Below are positions 17,864-27,231 of a DNA stretch of 64,000 bases, piece after piece. The notes beneath the pieces were generated by a model. It saw only the letters and a list, made by a program, of their open reading frames with translations. It had not been told where the DNA came from and ran no database searches. Numbering within the stretch: position 1 is the stretch's first letter; each line of letters begins with the position of its first letter. A program made the position numbers and the translations under genes. The DNA is from Ahniella sp. (lineage in GTDB: Bacteria > Pseudomonadota > Gammaproteobacteria > Xanthomonadales > Ahniellaceae), in contig JADJRU010000050.1 in the NCBI GenBank assembly GCA_016712105.1, positions 16,629 to 80,628 of the forward strand, given 5' to 3'.

Positions 17864-18757
17864 TCAGCGCGAGTTGAAGGCCAGTACGGCGATCACCACG
17901 AGGGTGGCGCCAATCACCATCAGCAACCAGGGCGGTATCGACGAGCCGGATGATGCGGCAGGCGAGCCCTTGGTGTCTTCGGCGGGCAGTGCAGGCGCCC
18001 CGAGTTGCTGCGGGTCGATCCGGATTTGTTGCATGGTCTGAGTGACTTCCACTGGCGCGCGGGCGCCCGTGGCGTCTGCTCTCGGACGCGCCGGCATACC
18101 CGGCGCCTCGACCAGAAACCGATTGCGGTCGAACACGAGTTGGTCGCCGGTGTACAGGCAGGTATCGCGAACCGCGACGCCATTCACCAGCGTGCCGTTC
18201 GCCGATTCAAGATCGCGCAGGTAGAGGCCTTCTGCCGAAACGTCGAGGGCGGCGTGGGTGCGCGACATCTCCGGTTCGTCGAGCACCAGGTCGGCATCAC
18301 TGCCGCGGCCAATCACCAGACGGCCGGAAACCGGCACGATCTTGCCGAAATGCGGCCCGGCGACACCGCGCAGCACGGCGCGCGGCGGCACGTTGCGATA
18401 GCGAGGGTCGGCGGTGTCTTCGGTTTTCGCCTCGCTGGCGTCCGGAGGCTTGTTGCCGGTGACGTGTTTGTCGGTCAGGGGCTTGATGAGACCGCTGACG
18501 GCGCCAAAGCTGACCGCGTCACCCGGACGGATGATCGCAAGTTCGCGCACCGGCCGGCCGTTGACATGCGTCCAGCCGACTCCGTCGGGCTGTACGGACA
18601 GTACGAGGCCACGTGCATCAAGCATCAACAGGGCATGCCGCGCTTGAACGCCGCCCTTGTTGATGACGATCCGATTGTCGGAAGTTGAACCTACCGATGT
18701 TTGTCCTTCGGACAACACGACATCTGCATGTTCACCATCCGGAAAGTGAAGCCGCAT
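17864..18757 (-). CDS. Tandem FHA-domain membrane protein
   Basis: A 297-residue protein with two FHA folds. The first, residues about 15-80, is degenerate (SVGSTSDNRIVIN). The second, about 120-215, is canonical (GRGSDADLVLDEPEMSRTHA and LRDLESANGTLVNG) with the Arg, Ser and Asn used to bind phosphothreonine. A proline- and alanine-rich linker leads to a C-terminal membrane helix (about 272-294) ending in FNSR, so the FHA domains face the cytoplasm if tail-anchored. It may read phosphorylation by Ser/Thr kinases such as those at the right end of the window, which is inference. Convergent with def. Confidence 0.85.
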   Translation of the reverse strand: MRLHFPDGEHADVVLSEGQTSVGSTSDNRIVINKGGVQARHALLMLDARGLVLSVQPDGVGWTHVNGRPVRELAIIRPGDAVSFGAVSGLIKPLTDKHVTGNKPPDASEAKTEDTADPRYRNVPPRAVLRGVAGPHFGKIVPVSGRLVIGRGSDADLVLDEPEMSRTHAALDVSAEGLYLRDLESANGTLVNGVAVRDTCLYTGDQLVFDRNRFLVEAPGMPARPRADATGARAPVEVTQTMQQIRIDPQQLGAPALPAEDTKGSPAASSGSSIPPWLLMVIGATLVVIAVLAFNSR

Positions 18758-18877
18758 TGGCACCCTCGCCCCGGAAACTGGGCCAGACTCTAGCAGATGG
18801 GCGGGTGTCTGCAAGCTGTGCAGGAATGGTCAATCTGGTCCAAAATCAAGGTCCTTCTGGCTTTTCCTCAGGTCCTC

Positions 18878-19120
18878 ATGAGCCCCGACGACGCTGTACT
18901 TGCCGATGCTTTCCGCCGATTGGTCCAGCATCTGGACGAACGCCGGGACGTGCAGAACATTGATCTGATGAATCTGGCCGGCTTTTGCCGCAACTGCCTG
19001 GCCAAGTGGGTTCAGGAAGCCTCGGCCGGTCGCGGTGAGGTGCTCGACAAGGAGTCCGTTCGCGAATGGCTCTACGGCATGCCGTATGAAGAATGGAAAA
19101 CCCGCTTCCAGAAGACCTGA
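18878..19120 (+). CDS. DUF1244 family protein
   Basis: An 80-residue protein matching DUF1244: AFRRLVQHLDERRDVQNIDLMNLAGFCRNC near the N-terminus and YGMPYEEWKTRFQ at the end. The family is small, cytoplasmic and conserved in proteobacteria; its function is unknown. Two cysteines in FCRNCLAKW are conserved. The ATG at 18878 sits behind TCAGGTCC and opens MSPDDAVLADAFRRL, matching the family's short N-terminus. Confidence 0.88.
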   Translation: MSPDDAVLADAFRRLVQHLDERRDVQNIDLMNLAGFCRNCLAKWVQEASAGRGEVLDKESVREWLYGMPYEEWKTRFQKT

Positions 19121-19133
19121 TCGTAATGGTCTT

Positions 19134-19163
19134 TTGACGAATTCATCACAAAAGTCGTGAATA
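19134..19163 (+). promoter_or_regulatory. Possible sigma-70 promoter for the riboswitch-terC unit
   Basis: TTGACG at 19134 and TGAATA at 19158 are spaced 18 bases apart and placed about 35 bases before the riboswitch aptamer. The match is fair and untested. Confidence 0.35.
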
Positions 19164-19197
19164 ATCCGCACTGATTCGGTACGGTTTCGTGCCGAGT

Positions 19198-19305
19198 CGA
19201 TACTCCAAGGGGAGTAGCTCCCGCTGCACGCTTCGTCAGGACGGAATGAAGATTCCCGGACGTGCAGGCCATCGAAATGGTGGCGAGCAAGACCTTGGCC
19301 TTAGA
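19198..19305 (+). promoter_or_regulatory. yybP-ykoY manganese riboswitch upstream of terC/alx
   Basis: The aptamer core is clear: P1 CCAAGG (19205) pairs with CCTTGG (19293), L1 GGGGAGTAGC lies at 19209-19218, a long hairpin arm is formed by CTGCACG/CGTGCAG, and L3 GAGCAAGACC precedes the P1 3' strand. This matches the Mn(II)-binding class known to precede alx/terC genes. A 120-base region follows before the start codon at 19426 and must hold the expression platform. It includes the pairable GGCC-rich stretch TTCCGGTTAACGGA. Confidence 0.88.
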
Positions 19306-19425
19306 CGGTTTGCCCGTGTCCGCATGGGCGGCTTGTCTGTTCCGGTTAACGGAGGCCAGGGCAATTCAAGCGCCTGTTCCGTTGTTTGGCGTCGTTGAAA
19401 CTTGCTGATTGAGAGGAGCCAGCAG

Positions 19426-20430
19426 ATGGTAACTATTGGTGAATGGTGGATGTGGGCCGCGTTCTTCGCGTTCGTGGTCGTGGCTGTGGTCGTGGATCTG
19501 GTCGTGCTCCGCAGTCAAGGGGCGCACAAGGTCTCGGTCAAGGAAGCGGCGATCTGGTCGCTGGTCTGGGTAGCGCTTGCCCTGGTGTTCTGCGCAGGGC
19601 TCTGGTGGTACTTGCATGCCACCGAGGGATCGGCTGTCGCGGCCACGAAGGCCAGCGAATTCCTGACCGGTTACCTCATCGAAAAGTCATTGTCGGTCGA
19701 CAACATCTTTGTCTTCCTGATGATTTTCACGTACTTCGCGGTGCCGATCGAGTTCCAGAAGCGGGTCATCATCATCGGTGTCATCGGCGCGATCGTGCTG
19801 CGCGCGATCATGATCCTGCTTGGCGCCGTGCTGATCGCCAAATTCCACTGGATCCTCTATGTTTTCGGCCTGTTCCTGCTGGTGACCGGCGCCAAGATGC
19901 TCTGGTTCGCCGATGAAGCGCCGGACCTCGAGCAGAACCCGATCCTCAAGTGGATGCGCAAACACATGCCGCTGTCCCGCGAGTTCGACGGCGAGCGCTT
20001 CTCCGTGATGAAGGATGGCAAACGCTGGTGGACCCCGCTGTTTGTCGTGGTGGTGCTGATTGCCGTCACCGACATCATTTTTGCGGTGGATTCGATCCCG
20101 GCGATCTTTGCCATCACGGAAGATCCGTTCATTGTCATGACCGCGAACATCTTCGCGATCCTGGGCCTGCGCGCCTTGTACTTCCTGCTGGCCGACATGA
20201 AGGAGCGGTTCCACCTGCTCACTTACGGCCTGGCGATGGTGCTGATCTTCGTTGGCACGAAGATGATGATCGTCGAATGGTTCAAGATCCCGGCGTTTGT
20301 TTCGCTCGGCATCGTGGTGTCGATCCTGGTCACTAGCATCGTCATTTCGATGATGTCGCCGCCGAAAGTCATGGCTCCGGCTGCCGACAGGGGGCCTGAA
20401 TCCGACGGGCCTCGCTCCGGCGACGCTTGA
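19426..20430 (+). CDS. alx: TerC/Alx-family membrane protein, probable Mn(II) exporter
   Basis: A 334-residue TerC-family protein with about nine membrane helices. Landmarks are EKSLSVDNIFVFLMIF near residue 87 and VTDIIFAVDSIPAIFAIT near 213, whose acidic residues define the family. E. coli Alx has the same length and exports manganese under yybP-ykoY control, matching the riboswitch here. GAGAGGAG precedes the ATG; the upstream in-frame start at 19402 lacks this. The soluble C-terminal tail is short. Its 3' end overlaps the sigma-32-type promoter of rpoH. Confidence 0.9.
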   Translation: MVTIGEWWMWAAFFAFVVVAVVVDLVVLRSQGAHKVSVKEAAIWSLVWVALALVFCAGLWWYLHATEGSAVAATKASEFLTGYLIEKSLSVDNIFVFLMIFTYFAVPIEFQKRVIIIGVIGAIVLRAIMILLGAVLIAKFHWILYVFGLFLLVTGAKMLWFADEAPDLEQNPILKWMRKHMPLSREFDGERFSVMKDGKRWWTPLFVVVVLIAVTDIIFAVDSIPAIFAITEDPFIVMTANIFAILGLRALYFLLADMKERFHLLTYGLAMVLIFVGTKMMIVEWFKIPAFVSLGIVVSILVTSIVISMMSPPKVMAPAADRGPESDGPRSGDA

Positions 20431-20453
20431 AATCGACCATTTGGCGTCCATAT
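20426..20453 (+). promoter_or_regulatory. Sigma-32-type heat-shock promoter of rpoH
   Basis: CTTGAAA (20426-20432, an exact -35 match), a 14-base spacer and TCCATAT (20447-20453, one mismatch to CCCATNT) fit the RpoH consensus. The -35 element overlaps the stop codon of the terC gene. Transcription would begin about ten bases before the CIRCE element. Confidence 0.65.
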
Positions 20454-20469
20454 GGAACTTTCGAGCGCT

Positions 20470-20496
20470 TTAGCACTCAAAGTTCCCGAGTGCTAA
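20470..20496 (+). promoter_or_regulatory. CIRCE operator (HrcA binding site) in the rpoH leader
   Basis: TTAGCACTC-N9-GAGTGCTAA is a perfect match to the CIRCE inverted repeat, the operator of the HrcA heat-shock repressor. It lies 23 bases before the rpoH start codon and just downstream of the predicted start of transcription, ideal for repression. Confidence 0.93.
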
Positions 20497-20519
20497 ACTT
20501 GATCCCTGAGGAGGGCAAG

Positions 20520-21395
<876 letters not shown>

Positions 21396-21413
21396 TCCAT
21401 ACCTGTCACCCGT

Positions 21414-21443
21414 CGACAAGGCCCGCTTGCGCGGGCCTTGTCG
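21414..21443 (+). terminator. Stem-loop after rpoH, probable terminator
   Basis: CGACAAGGCCCGC-TTGC-GCGGGCCTTGTCG is a perfect 13-bp stem 18 bases after the rpoH stop. The stretch after it is TCTGTAA, so the T-tract is poor; it may also be a 3' stabilising hairpin. Confidence 0.65.
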
Positions 21444-21468
21444 TCTGTAAAGCCCGGAACCCGACACC

Positions 21469-21771
21469 ATGCCGATCTACGAATTCCAATGTGCTTCCTG
21501 TGGTGCCGTGTTCGACCGGTTGCAGAAACTCTCCGATACCGACCCGACCGATTGCCCGGACTGCGACAAACCGCAGATCTCGCGCCGTCTGACCGCGCCT
21601 TCGTTCCGCCTGGCTGGCAGCGGCTGGTACGAGACCGATTTCAAGAAAGACGGCGACAAGAAGCGCAATCTGGCGGGTGACGGCGAGTCGGCCAAAGCCC
21701 CGGCAGCGAGCGAACCAGCCAAGTCCGAGCCGGCCGCAGCGCCCGCTCCGGCAGCCAAGCCGGCCGAATAG
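21469..21771 (+). CDS. FmdB-family zinc ribbon protein
   Basis: A 100-residue protein with the FmdB/CxxC zinc ribbon: MPIYEFQCASCGAVFDRLQKL and DCPDCDKPQISRRLTAP, four cysteines in two CxxC pairs. The C-terminal half is low-complexity Lys/Ala/Pro. It was named after an Amycolatopsis/formamidase regulator, but its role is not established. In many gammaproteobacteria it precedes aspS; here a repeat region and the glutamate dehydrogenase follow. Confidence 0.88.
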   Translation: MPIYEFQCASCGAVFDRLQKLSDTDPTDCPDCDKPQISRRLTAPSFRLAGSGWYETDFKKDGDKKRNLAGDGESAKAPAASEPAKSEPAAAPAPAAKPAE

Positions 21772-21807
21772 CGCCCCGATCCATCTCCCGGGCACGGCCC
21801 CTCAAAC

Positions 21808-21898
21808 CGTCATTCCCGCGCAAGCGGGAATCCACTCGTTGCGACCAGGTCTGGGTCGTGTGGCACCCGAGTGGATTCCCGCTTGCGCGGGAATGACG
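21808..21898. repeat. 91-bp palindromic intergenic repeat, single copy
   Basis: The outer arms CGTCATTCCCGCGCAAGCGG and its complement at the right end form a long stem. The interior carries TCCACTCGTTGCGACC and GGTCGTGTGGCACCCGAGTGGA. The same unit occurs four more times, at 54150-54796. Confidence 0.85.
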
Positions 21899-21980
21899 GA
21901 CTTTGGGGTGTGGCACGAGCGTTCTGAGCCCGGTTTCGCCGGCCCGACCGCTCGTCAGTCCCGCGCACGGCCCCTCAAAC

Positions 21981-22033
21981 CGTCATTCGCGCAAGCGGGA
22001 AACGCGGTGGGGATTCCGCTTGCCGGAATGACG
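21981..22033. repeat. Internally deleted copy of the 91-bp palindromic repeat
   Basis: Starts CGTCATTCGCGCAAGCGGGA and ends TCCGCTTGCCGGAATGACG with most of the interior missing. The linker between it and the previous copy matches the linker of the 54150-54796 array. Confidence 0.7.
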
Positions 22034-22237
22034 GACTTTGGTGTGTGCCACGAGCATTCAGAAGCCCGTTTTCGCGGGCGAGCAGGCGAAGCACAAATTG
22101 CCTGGCAACAGGTTTCCTTCGGGTTTGGCTGCCCAACCCTGTCCTTTTGCGGGCCATTCAAACGCCCGGGGTGTTGGCGTTCATGTCCAGACACTAGAAT
22201 TTGCGACCTTTTTTCGCTTTTCGTCCGGGAATCCACC

Positions 22238-25200
22238 ATGTCCGATGCCGCCCATGCCCAAGCCATCCTCGACGTGCTCAAGGCAAAACTGCCGGGGCCA
22301 CGTTTCAAGAACGCCGAATCGTTCGCACGGCTGTTCCTGAAGCGCGTTTTCAAGGAAGACTTGCTGGCGCGTAATGCCGACAGTTGGGCAGCGCTGCTGA
22401 CCGGCCTGGTCGAATTCGCGCAGGTGCGCAAGCCGGAATCGGCGAATGTCCGTGTGTTCAATCCGACCAAGGACGAGTGCGGCTGGGATACCACGCACAC
22501 GGTGATCCAGGTCGCGGTGGAAGACATGCCGTTCCTCGTTGATTCGGTCGGGATGGCCATCAACGCCTGCGACAACTTTGTCCATGCAGTGGTTCATCCG
22601 GTCCTCGCGGTGAATCGTGATGCCGGCGGACATTTGCTGGGTATGCACGAGGAGGGCGCGGAAGGCGCCGCTGGCAAACTCGAATCGATCATGCATTTTG
22701 AAGTCGACCGTCGCGCCGAGCCGGAAGTACTGGAGCGATTGCAGCAATCGATCAAGGAAAGCCTGGATGCGGTGCGCGCGTCAGTCCGTGATTGGTCGGC
22801 GATGCAGGCCCGGTTGCTCGCTATCTCCGACGAGATGAAGGATCGCAAGCTGCCGATCGACCAGAACGGTCGTGAGGAACTTGAGGCATTCCTGCGTTGG
22901 GTGGCGAACGACCATTTCACGTGCCTTGGTTACCGCGAGTACGAGACCTACACCGAGGGCAAGGAAGATTTCCTCCGTGTCGTCGAGGGCACAGGCCTTG
23001 GCATCCTGCGTCTGCCGGAAGGCAAGATGCGGCCGCTCAAGAGCCTGGCCGCGCGTGATGTGCCGCGCGCCGAAGCGCAAAAAGTCGTCATCCTCACCAA
23101 GACGAATGCGCGATCGTCGGTGCATCGCCCGGGCTATATGGATTACATCGGCATCCTGCGATTCGACGAGTCCGGCAGGGCGATTGGCGAAGAGCGTTTC
23201 CTGGGCTTGTTCACGTCGTCGGCCTACATGGCGCGCCCCTGGGATATCCCGCTGGTCCGCATGAAACACAGCCAGGTCATGCAGGACTCTGGTTTGAAGC
23301 CGCAGGGCCACAGTGGCAAGGCACTCCGCCACATCCTGGAAACCCTGCCGCGCGATGAACTGCTGCAAGCCAGCACTCAAGAACTGTTCGACACCGCGAT
23401 GAGCGTGCTTGCGCTTGCCGAACGTTCGCGTGTGCGCGTGTTCGTGCGCCGCGACATCTACGGCCGGTTCTTCTCCTGTCTCGTGTACTTGCCGCGCGAC
23501 CGCTTCAACCAGGACGTGCGCGATCGAATCGAAGCCGCCATGAAGCGGGCGTTTGCCGGTGAGCGTGTCGACTCAACGGCGCATGTCGGTGACGAAGCGC
23601 TTGCGCGCCTGCACCTGATCATCCGGCCGAAGAACGGTGAACATCCCGATGTGGATGTCGCCGAACTGGAAACGAAGATCACGGCGATCGTTCGCAATTG
23701 GTACGACGATCTGCGCGATGCGCTCGTGCAAAAGCACGGCGAAGAAAAGGGCTTGAAGCTCGCCACCAAGTACGGCAAGGCCCTGCCGGCCGGTTACATC
23801 GAAGAATCGACGCCGTCGGTGGCTGCAACCGATGTCGAGATCGCCGCCTCGCTGAAGGGTGTGGACGACATCCGCCTCAGCCTGACGCGTGCGCGCCGCA
23901 AGAACGACCACGCGCTGCGCTTCAAGCTGTTCCGGTATGGCAGCCCGATTGCGTTGTCGGAAGCCTTGCCGATGATGGAGAACATGGGCCTGCGTGTGCT
24001 CAGCGAACATCCGTACCAGATGAATCTGGGCAACGACTCGCGCATCTTCATCCAGGATTTCGAAGTGCAGCCCGCCGCCGGCATGGTTGACGCGGAAGCC
24101 ATTCGCGAGTCGTTCCAGTCTGCGTTCGAGCGTATCTGGCGCGGTGATGCCGAAAGTGATGCGTTCAATCGCCTGATCCTGTCGGCAGGCCTCGATTGGC
24201 GCCAGGTGTCGATGTTGCGCGGCTACTGCAAGTACCTGTTGCAGACCGGCGTGCCGTTCTCGCAGTCCTACATGGAAGAGGCGCTGAATCGGTATCCGAT
24301 GATTGCGCGCTTGCTCGTCGAGTTGTTCGAAGCGAAATTCGACCCGGCCCGCGAGAACGCCAGCAAGCAGGCGCAGGACCAATCGCGCAAGCGACTGGCA
24401 CGGGATCTGGAAATGGTCATGCCGGAAGACATGGCCAAGGCGAATGCCGCGGAAGCGGTCCTGGCAGCTCGCCAGGATGCCCGCAGCACGCAGATGGATG
24501 CCGTCAACCGCCTGTTGCGACTGGCGCTTGATCGGGTGCAGAGCCTCGATGACGACCGTATCCTGCGCAGCTTCATCACCGTGATCCAGGCGACCCTGCG
24601 CACGAGCTTTTTCCAGCTCGTCGGCGGCCGTCAGAAGGATTACCTCAGCTTTAAGTTCGATCCGGCGCGGATTCCGGAATTGCCGAAACCGCGTCCGTAT
24701 CGCGAAATCTTCGTCTACGGTCCGCGAGTCGAGGGTGTGCACCTGCGCTTCGGCCCGGTTGCCCGCGGTGGTCTGCGCTGGTCCGACCGGCGCGAGGATT
24801 TCCGCACCGAAATGCTCGGCCTCGTCAAGGCGCAGATGGTCAAGAACACCGTCATCGTGCCGGTGGGTGCGAAGGGCGGTTTCTTCGTCAAGAAGCCACC
24901 GATCGGTGGTGATCGTGATGCCCAGCTGGCCGAAGGCATCAGCTGCTACCGCATGTTCATCAACGGCCTGCTCGACATCACCGACAACCTCGTCGAGGGT
25001 GCCGTCAAACATCCGAATGACGTCGTCCGCCATGACGCGGATGATCCCTACCTGGTGGTTGCTGCCGACAAGGGCACGGCCACGTTCTCGGATATCGCCA
25101 ACTCAGTCTCCGAAGAACATGGTTTCTGGCTCGGCGATGCGTTCGCTTCGGGTGGATCGGTCGGTTACGACCACAAGGGCATGGGCATCACCGCCAAGGG

Positions 25201-27172
25201 TGGCTGGGAATCGGTCAAGCGCCACTTCCGTGCGCTCGGCCGTGACAGCCAAAGCCAGGACTTCACCTGTGTCGGTGTCGGCGATATGTCCGGCGACGTG
25301 TTCGGCAACGGCATGTTGTTGTCCCGCCATATCCGCCTGCTGGCGGCATTCGACCATCGCCATATCTTCCTGGATCCGAATCCGGAGGCGGAAGCGTCGT
25401 TCATCGAACGTGAGCGCTTGTTCGCGGTTCCGCGTTCGAGCTGGGAGGACTACAACAAGGCGCTGATCAGTGCCGGCGGTGGGGTCTATCCGCGCGCTGC
25501 GAAACAGATCCCGGTCTCCCCTGAAGTTCGCGCCGCTCTCGGAATCGCCGAGAATGTCGAGCAGATGGCGCCGAACGATCTGATGAACGCCATCCTCAAG
25601 GCACCGGTCGATCTGCTGTGGAATGGCGGTATCGGTACCTACGTGAAATCAACGGCCGAATCCCATGCCGATTGTGGTGATCGCGCGAACAACGGTTTGC
25701 GCATCAACGGGCGTGAGCTGCGCGCGAAGATCGTCGGCGAAGGCGGCAATCTCGGCATGACCCAGAAGGGTCGCATCGAGGCTGCGCTGAACGGCACGCT
25801 GCTGAATACCGACTTCATCGACAACTCGGCCGGCGTCGATACCTCCGACCACGAAGTCAACATCAAGATCCTGCTGAACGATGTGCTCGCGCACAACGAG
25901 CTGACCGTGCCGGCGCGCAACATTTTGCTGGCCGAGATGACCGACGAAGTCGGACAGTTGGTCCTGCGCGACAACTATCTGCAGAATCAGGCGATCAGCC
26001 TGATGGAGCGCATGAGCGTTTCGCGACTTGGTTCCAAGCAGCACTTCATCCGTACGCTGGAATCGCAGGGTCTGCTCGATCGTGCCCTCGAATACTTGCC
26101 GTCCGATGCCGAATTTGCCGAGCGCAAGGCGCGTGGCCTGGGTCTGACGCGGCCGGAACTCAGCATCCTGCTGAGTTATTCGAAGATCGTGCTGTTCAAT
26201 CAATTGCTCGAATCCGACGTGCCCGACGACGCCTACCTGGGTCGCGAGCTGGTGCGGTATTTCCCGAAGCCGCTGCAGGAGCGATACAAGCCGCACATGG
26301 AGCGTCATCGCCTGCGCAGCGAAATCATCGCGACGGCCGTGACGAATTCGATGGTCAACCGCATGGGCGCGACGTTTGTCATGCGCATGCAGGAAGACAC
26401 CGGTGAAACACCGGCACAGATCGCCAAGGCATACACGATTGCCCGTGAAGTGCTCGATGCCCGATCACTCTGGGCGGCGATCGAAGCACTCGATGGCAAG
26501 GTTCATGGGGATCAGCAGATCGACGCCATGCTGCGGATCTGGAATCTGATGCGTGCACTGACGCGATGGCTGCTCAACTTGCCGGGCGAGCGGCTCGACA
26601 TTGCCCAGGCAGTGGCGAAGTACGGCCCCGGATTCCGTGCCCTGCGGGAAAATCTTGCGGCCGTGATGAGCGAATCGGACCGAGCCGCCGCTCGTACCGA
26701 CCGGGAGCGTTGGGTCAAGGCCGGTTTCAACAGCGAACTTGCCGATCAACTCAGCGGCCTCAACGCGCTGGCTTCGGCGTTGGACATCATTGAAGTCGGA
26801 CATGAGCGCAAGCTTGCCGTCGAGGCGGTGGCGCAGGTCTACTACGGTCTCGGCGAGGCCCTGTCGCTGCGCTGGCTGATGCAGAAGATCGAGGAGCTGC
26901 CGGTGGATGGTCGCTGGCATGCGCATGCCCGTGGCGTGTTGCGCGACGAACTGTTCGCACAACAACGTGCTTTGGCGGCGCAGGTGCTGGAACGTGGACA
27001 GGGCGACGGCAACGAACGTGTGGCCGCTTTCCTCAAGCGCGAAGATCCGGCACTCAAGTTCACGCTCACGATGTTTGCCGACATGCGCACGCAGGTGAAC
27101 ATGGATTATCCAACCGTGTCGGTGGCCGTGCGCCGCCTGGCGCAGTTGGCGCAGGCAGGCGCTCGCTCCTGA
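22238..27172 (+). CDS. gdhB: NAD-specific glutamate dehydrogenase, large (GDH-180) class
   Basis: A 1644-residue protein of the L-GDH180 family, which deaminates glutamate to 2-oxoglutarate with NAD and is typical of Xanthomonadales and pseudomonads. Long N-terminal regulatory domains precede the catalytic core: GPVARGGLRWSDRREDFRTE and KGGFFVKKPP (the catalytic lysine region, about residues 840-890) and GVGDMSGDVFGNGMLLSRH (about 1010, coenzyme domain). The ATG at 22238 (MSDAAHAQAILDVLKAKLPG) was chosen because it fits the family; the ORF extends upstream only through repeat DNA. Supports amino-acid catabolism feeding the TCA cycle. Confidence 0.96.
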   Translation: MSDAAHAQAILDVLKAKLPGPRFKNAESFARLFLKRVFKEDLLARNADSWAALLTGLVEFAQVRKPESANVRVFNPTKDECGWDTTHTVIQVAVEDMPFLVDSVGMAINACDNFVHAVVHPVLAVNRDAGGHLLGMHEEGAEGAAGKLESIMHFEVDRRAEPEVLERLQQSIKESLDAVRASVRDWSAMQARLLAISDEMKDRKLPIDQNGREELEAFLRWVANDHFTCLGYREYETYTEGKEDFLRVVEGTGLGILRLPEGKMRPLKSLAARDVPRAEAQKVVILTKTNARSSVHRPGYMDYIGILRFDESGRAIGEERFLGLFTSSAYMARPWDIPLVRMKHSQVMQDSGLKPQGHSGKALRHILETLPRDELLQASTQELFDTAMSVLALAERSRVRVFVRRDIYGRFFSCLVYLPRDRFNQDVRDRIEAAMKRAFAGERVDSTAHVGDEALARLHLIIRPKNGEHPDVDVAELETKITAIVRNWYDDLRDALVQKHGEEKGLKLATKYGKALPAGYIEESTPSVAATDVEIAASLKGVDDIRLSLTRARRKNDHALRFKLFRYGSPIALSEALPMMENMGLRVLSEHPYQMNLGNDSRIFIQDFEVQPAAGMVDAEAIRESFQSAFERIWRGDAESDAFNRLILSAGLDWRQVSMLRGYCKYLLQTGVPFSQSYMEEALNRYPMIARLLVELFEAKFDPARENASKQAQDQSRKRLARDLEMVMPEDMAKANAAEAVLAARQDARSTQMDAVNRLLRLALDRVQSLDDDRILRSFITVIQATLRTSFFQLVGGRQKDYLSFKFDPARIPELPKPRPYREIFVYGPRVEGVHLRFGPVARGGLRWSDRREDFRTEMLGLVKAQMVKNTVIVPVGAKGGFFVKKPPIGGDRDAQLAEGISCYRMFINGLLDITDNLVEGAVKHPNDVVRHDADDPYLVVAADKGTATFSDIANSVSEEHGFWLGDAFASGGSVGYDHKGMGITAKGGWESVKRHFRALGRDSQSQDFTCVGVGDMSGDVFGNGMLLSRHIRLLAAFDHRHIFLDPNPEAEASFIERERLFAVPRSSWEDYNKALISAGGGVYPRAAKQIPVSPEVRAALGIAENVEQMAPNDLMNAILKAPVDLLWNGGIGTYVKSTAESHADCGDRANNGLRINGRELRAKIVGEGGNLGMTQKGRIEAALNGTLLNTDFIDNSAGVDTSDHEVNIKILLNDVLAHNELTVPARNILLAEMTDEVGQLVLRDNYLQNQAISLMERMSVSRLGSKQHFIRTLESQGLLDRALEYLPSDAEFAERKARGLGLTRPELSILLSYSKIVLFNQLLESDVPDDAYLGRELVRYFPKPLQERYKPHMERHRLRSEIIATAVTNSMVNRMGATFVMRMQEDTGETPAQIAKAYTIAREVLDARSLWAAIEALDGKVHGDQQIDAMLRIWNLMRALTRWLLNLPGERLDIAQAVAKYGPGFRALRENLAAVMSESDRAAARTDRERWVKAGFNSELADQLSGLNALASALDIIEVGHERKLAVEAVAQVYYGLGEALSLRWLMQKIEELPVDGRWHAHARGVLRDELFAQQRALAAQVLERGQGDGNERVAAFLKREDPALKFTLTMFADMRTQVNMDYPTVSVAVRRLAQLAQAGARS

Positions 27173-27178
27173 TGTGTG

Positions 27179-27205
27179 GGCTGGGCTTCCTTCGGCAGCC
27201 CAGCC
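27179..27205. terminator. Stem-loop downstream of gdhB
   Basis: GGCTGGGCT pairs with AGCCCAGCC around a nine-base loop, seven bases after the stop codon. The same stem occurs after aceE. A T-tract is absent, so termination is assumed from position. Confidence 0.5.
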
Positions 27206-27231
27206 TTCAGTCCGTCCAGCCCCCGAAGCAG

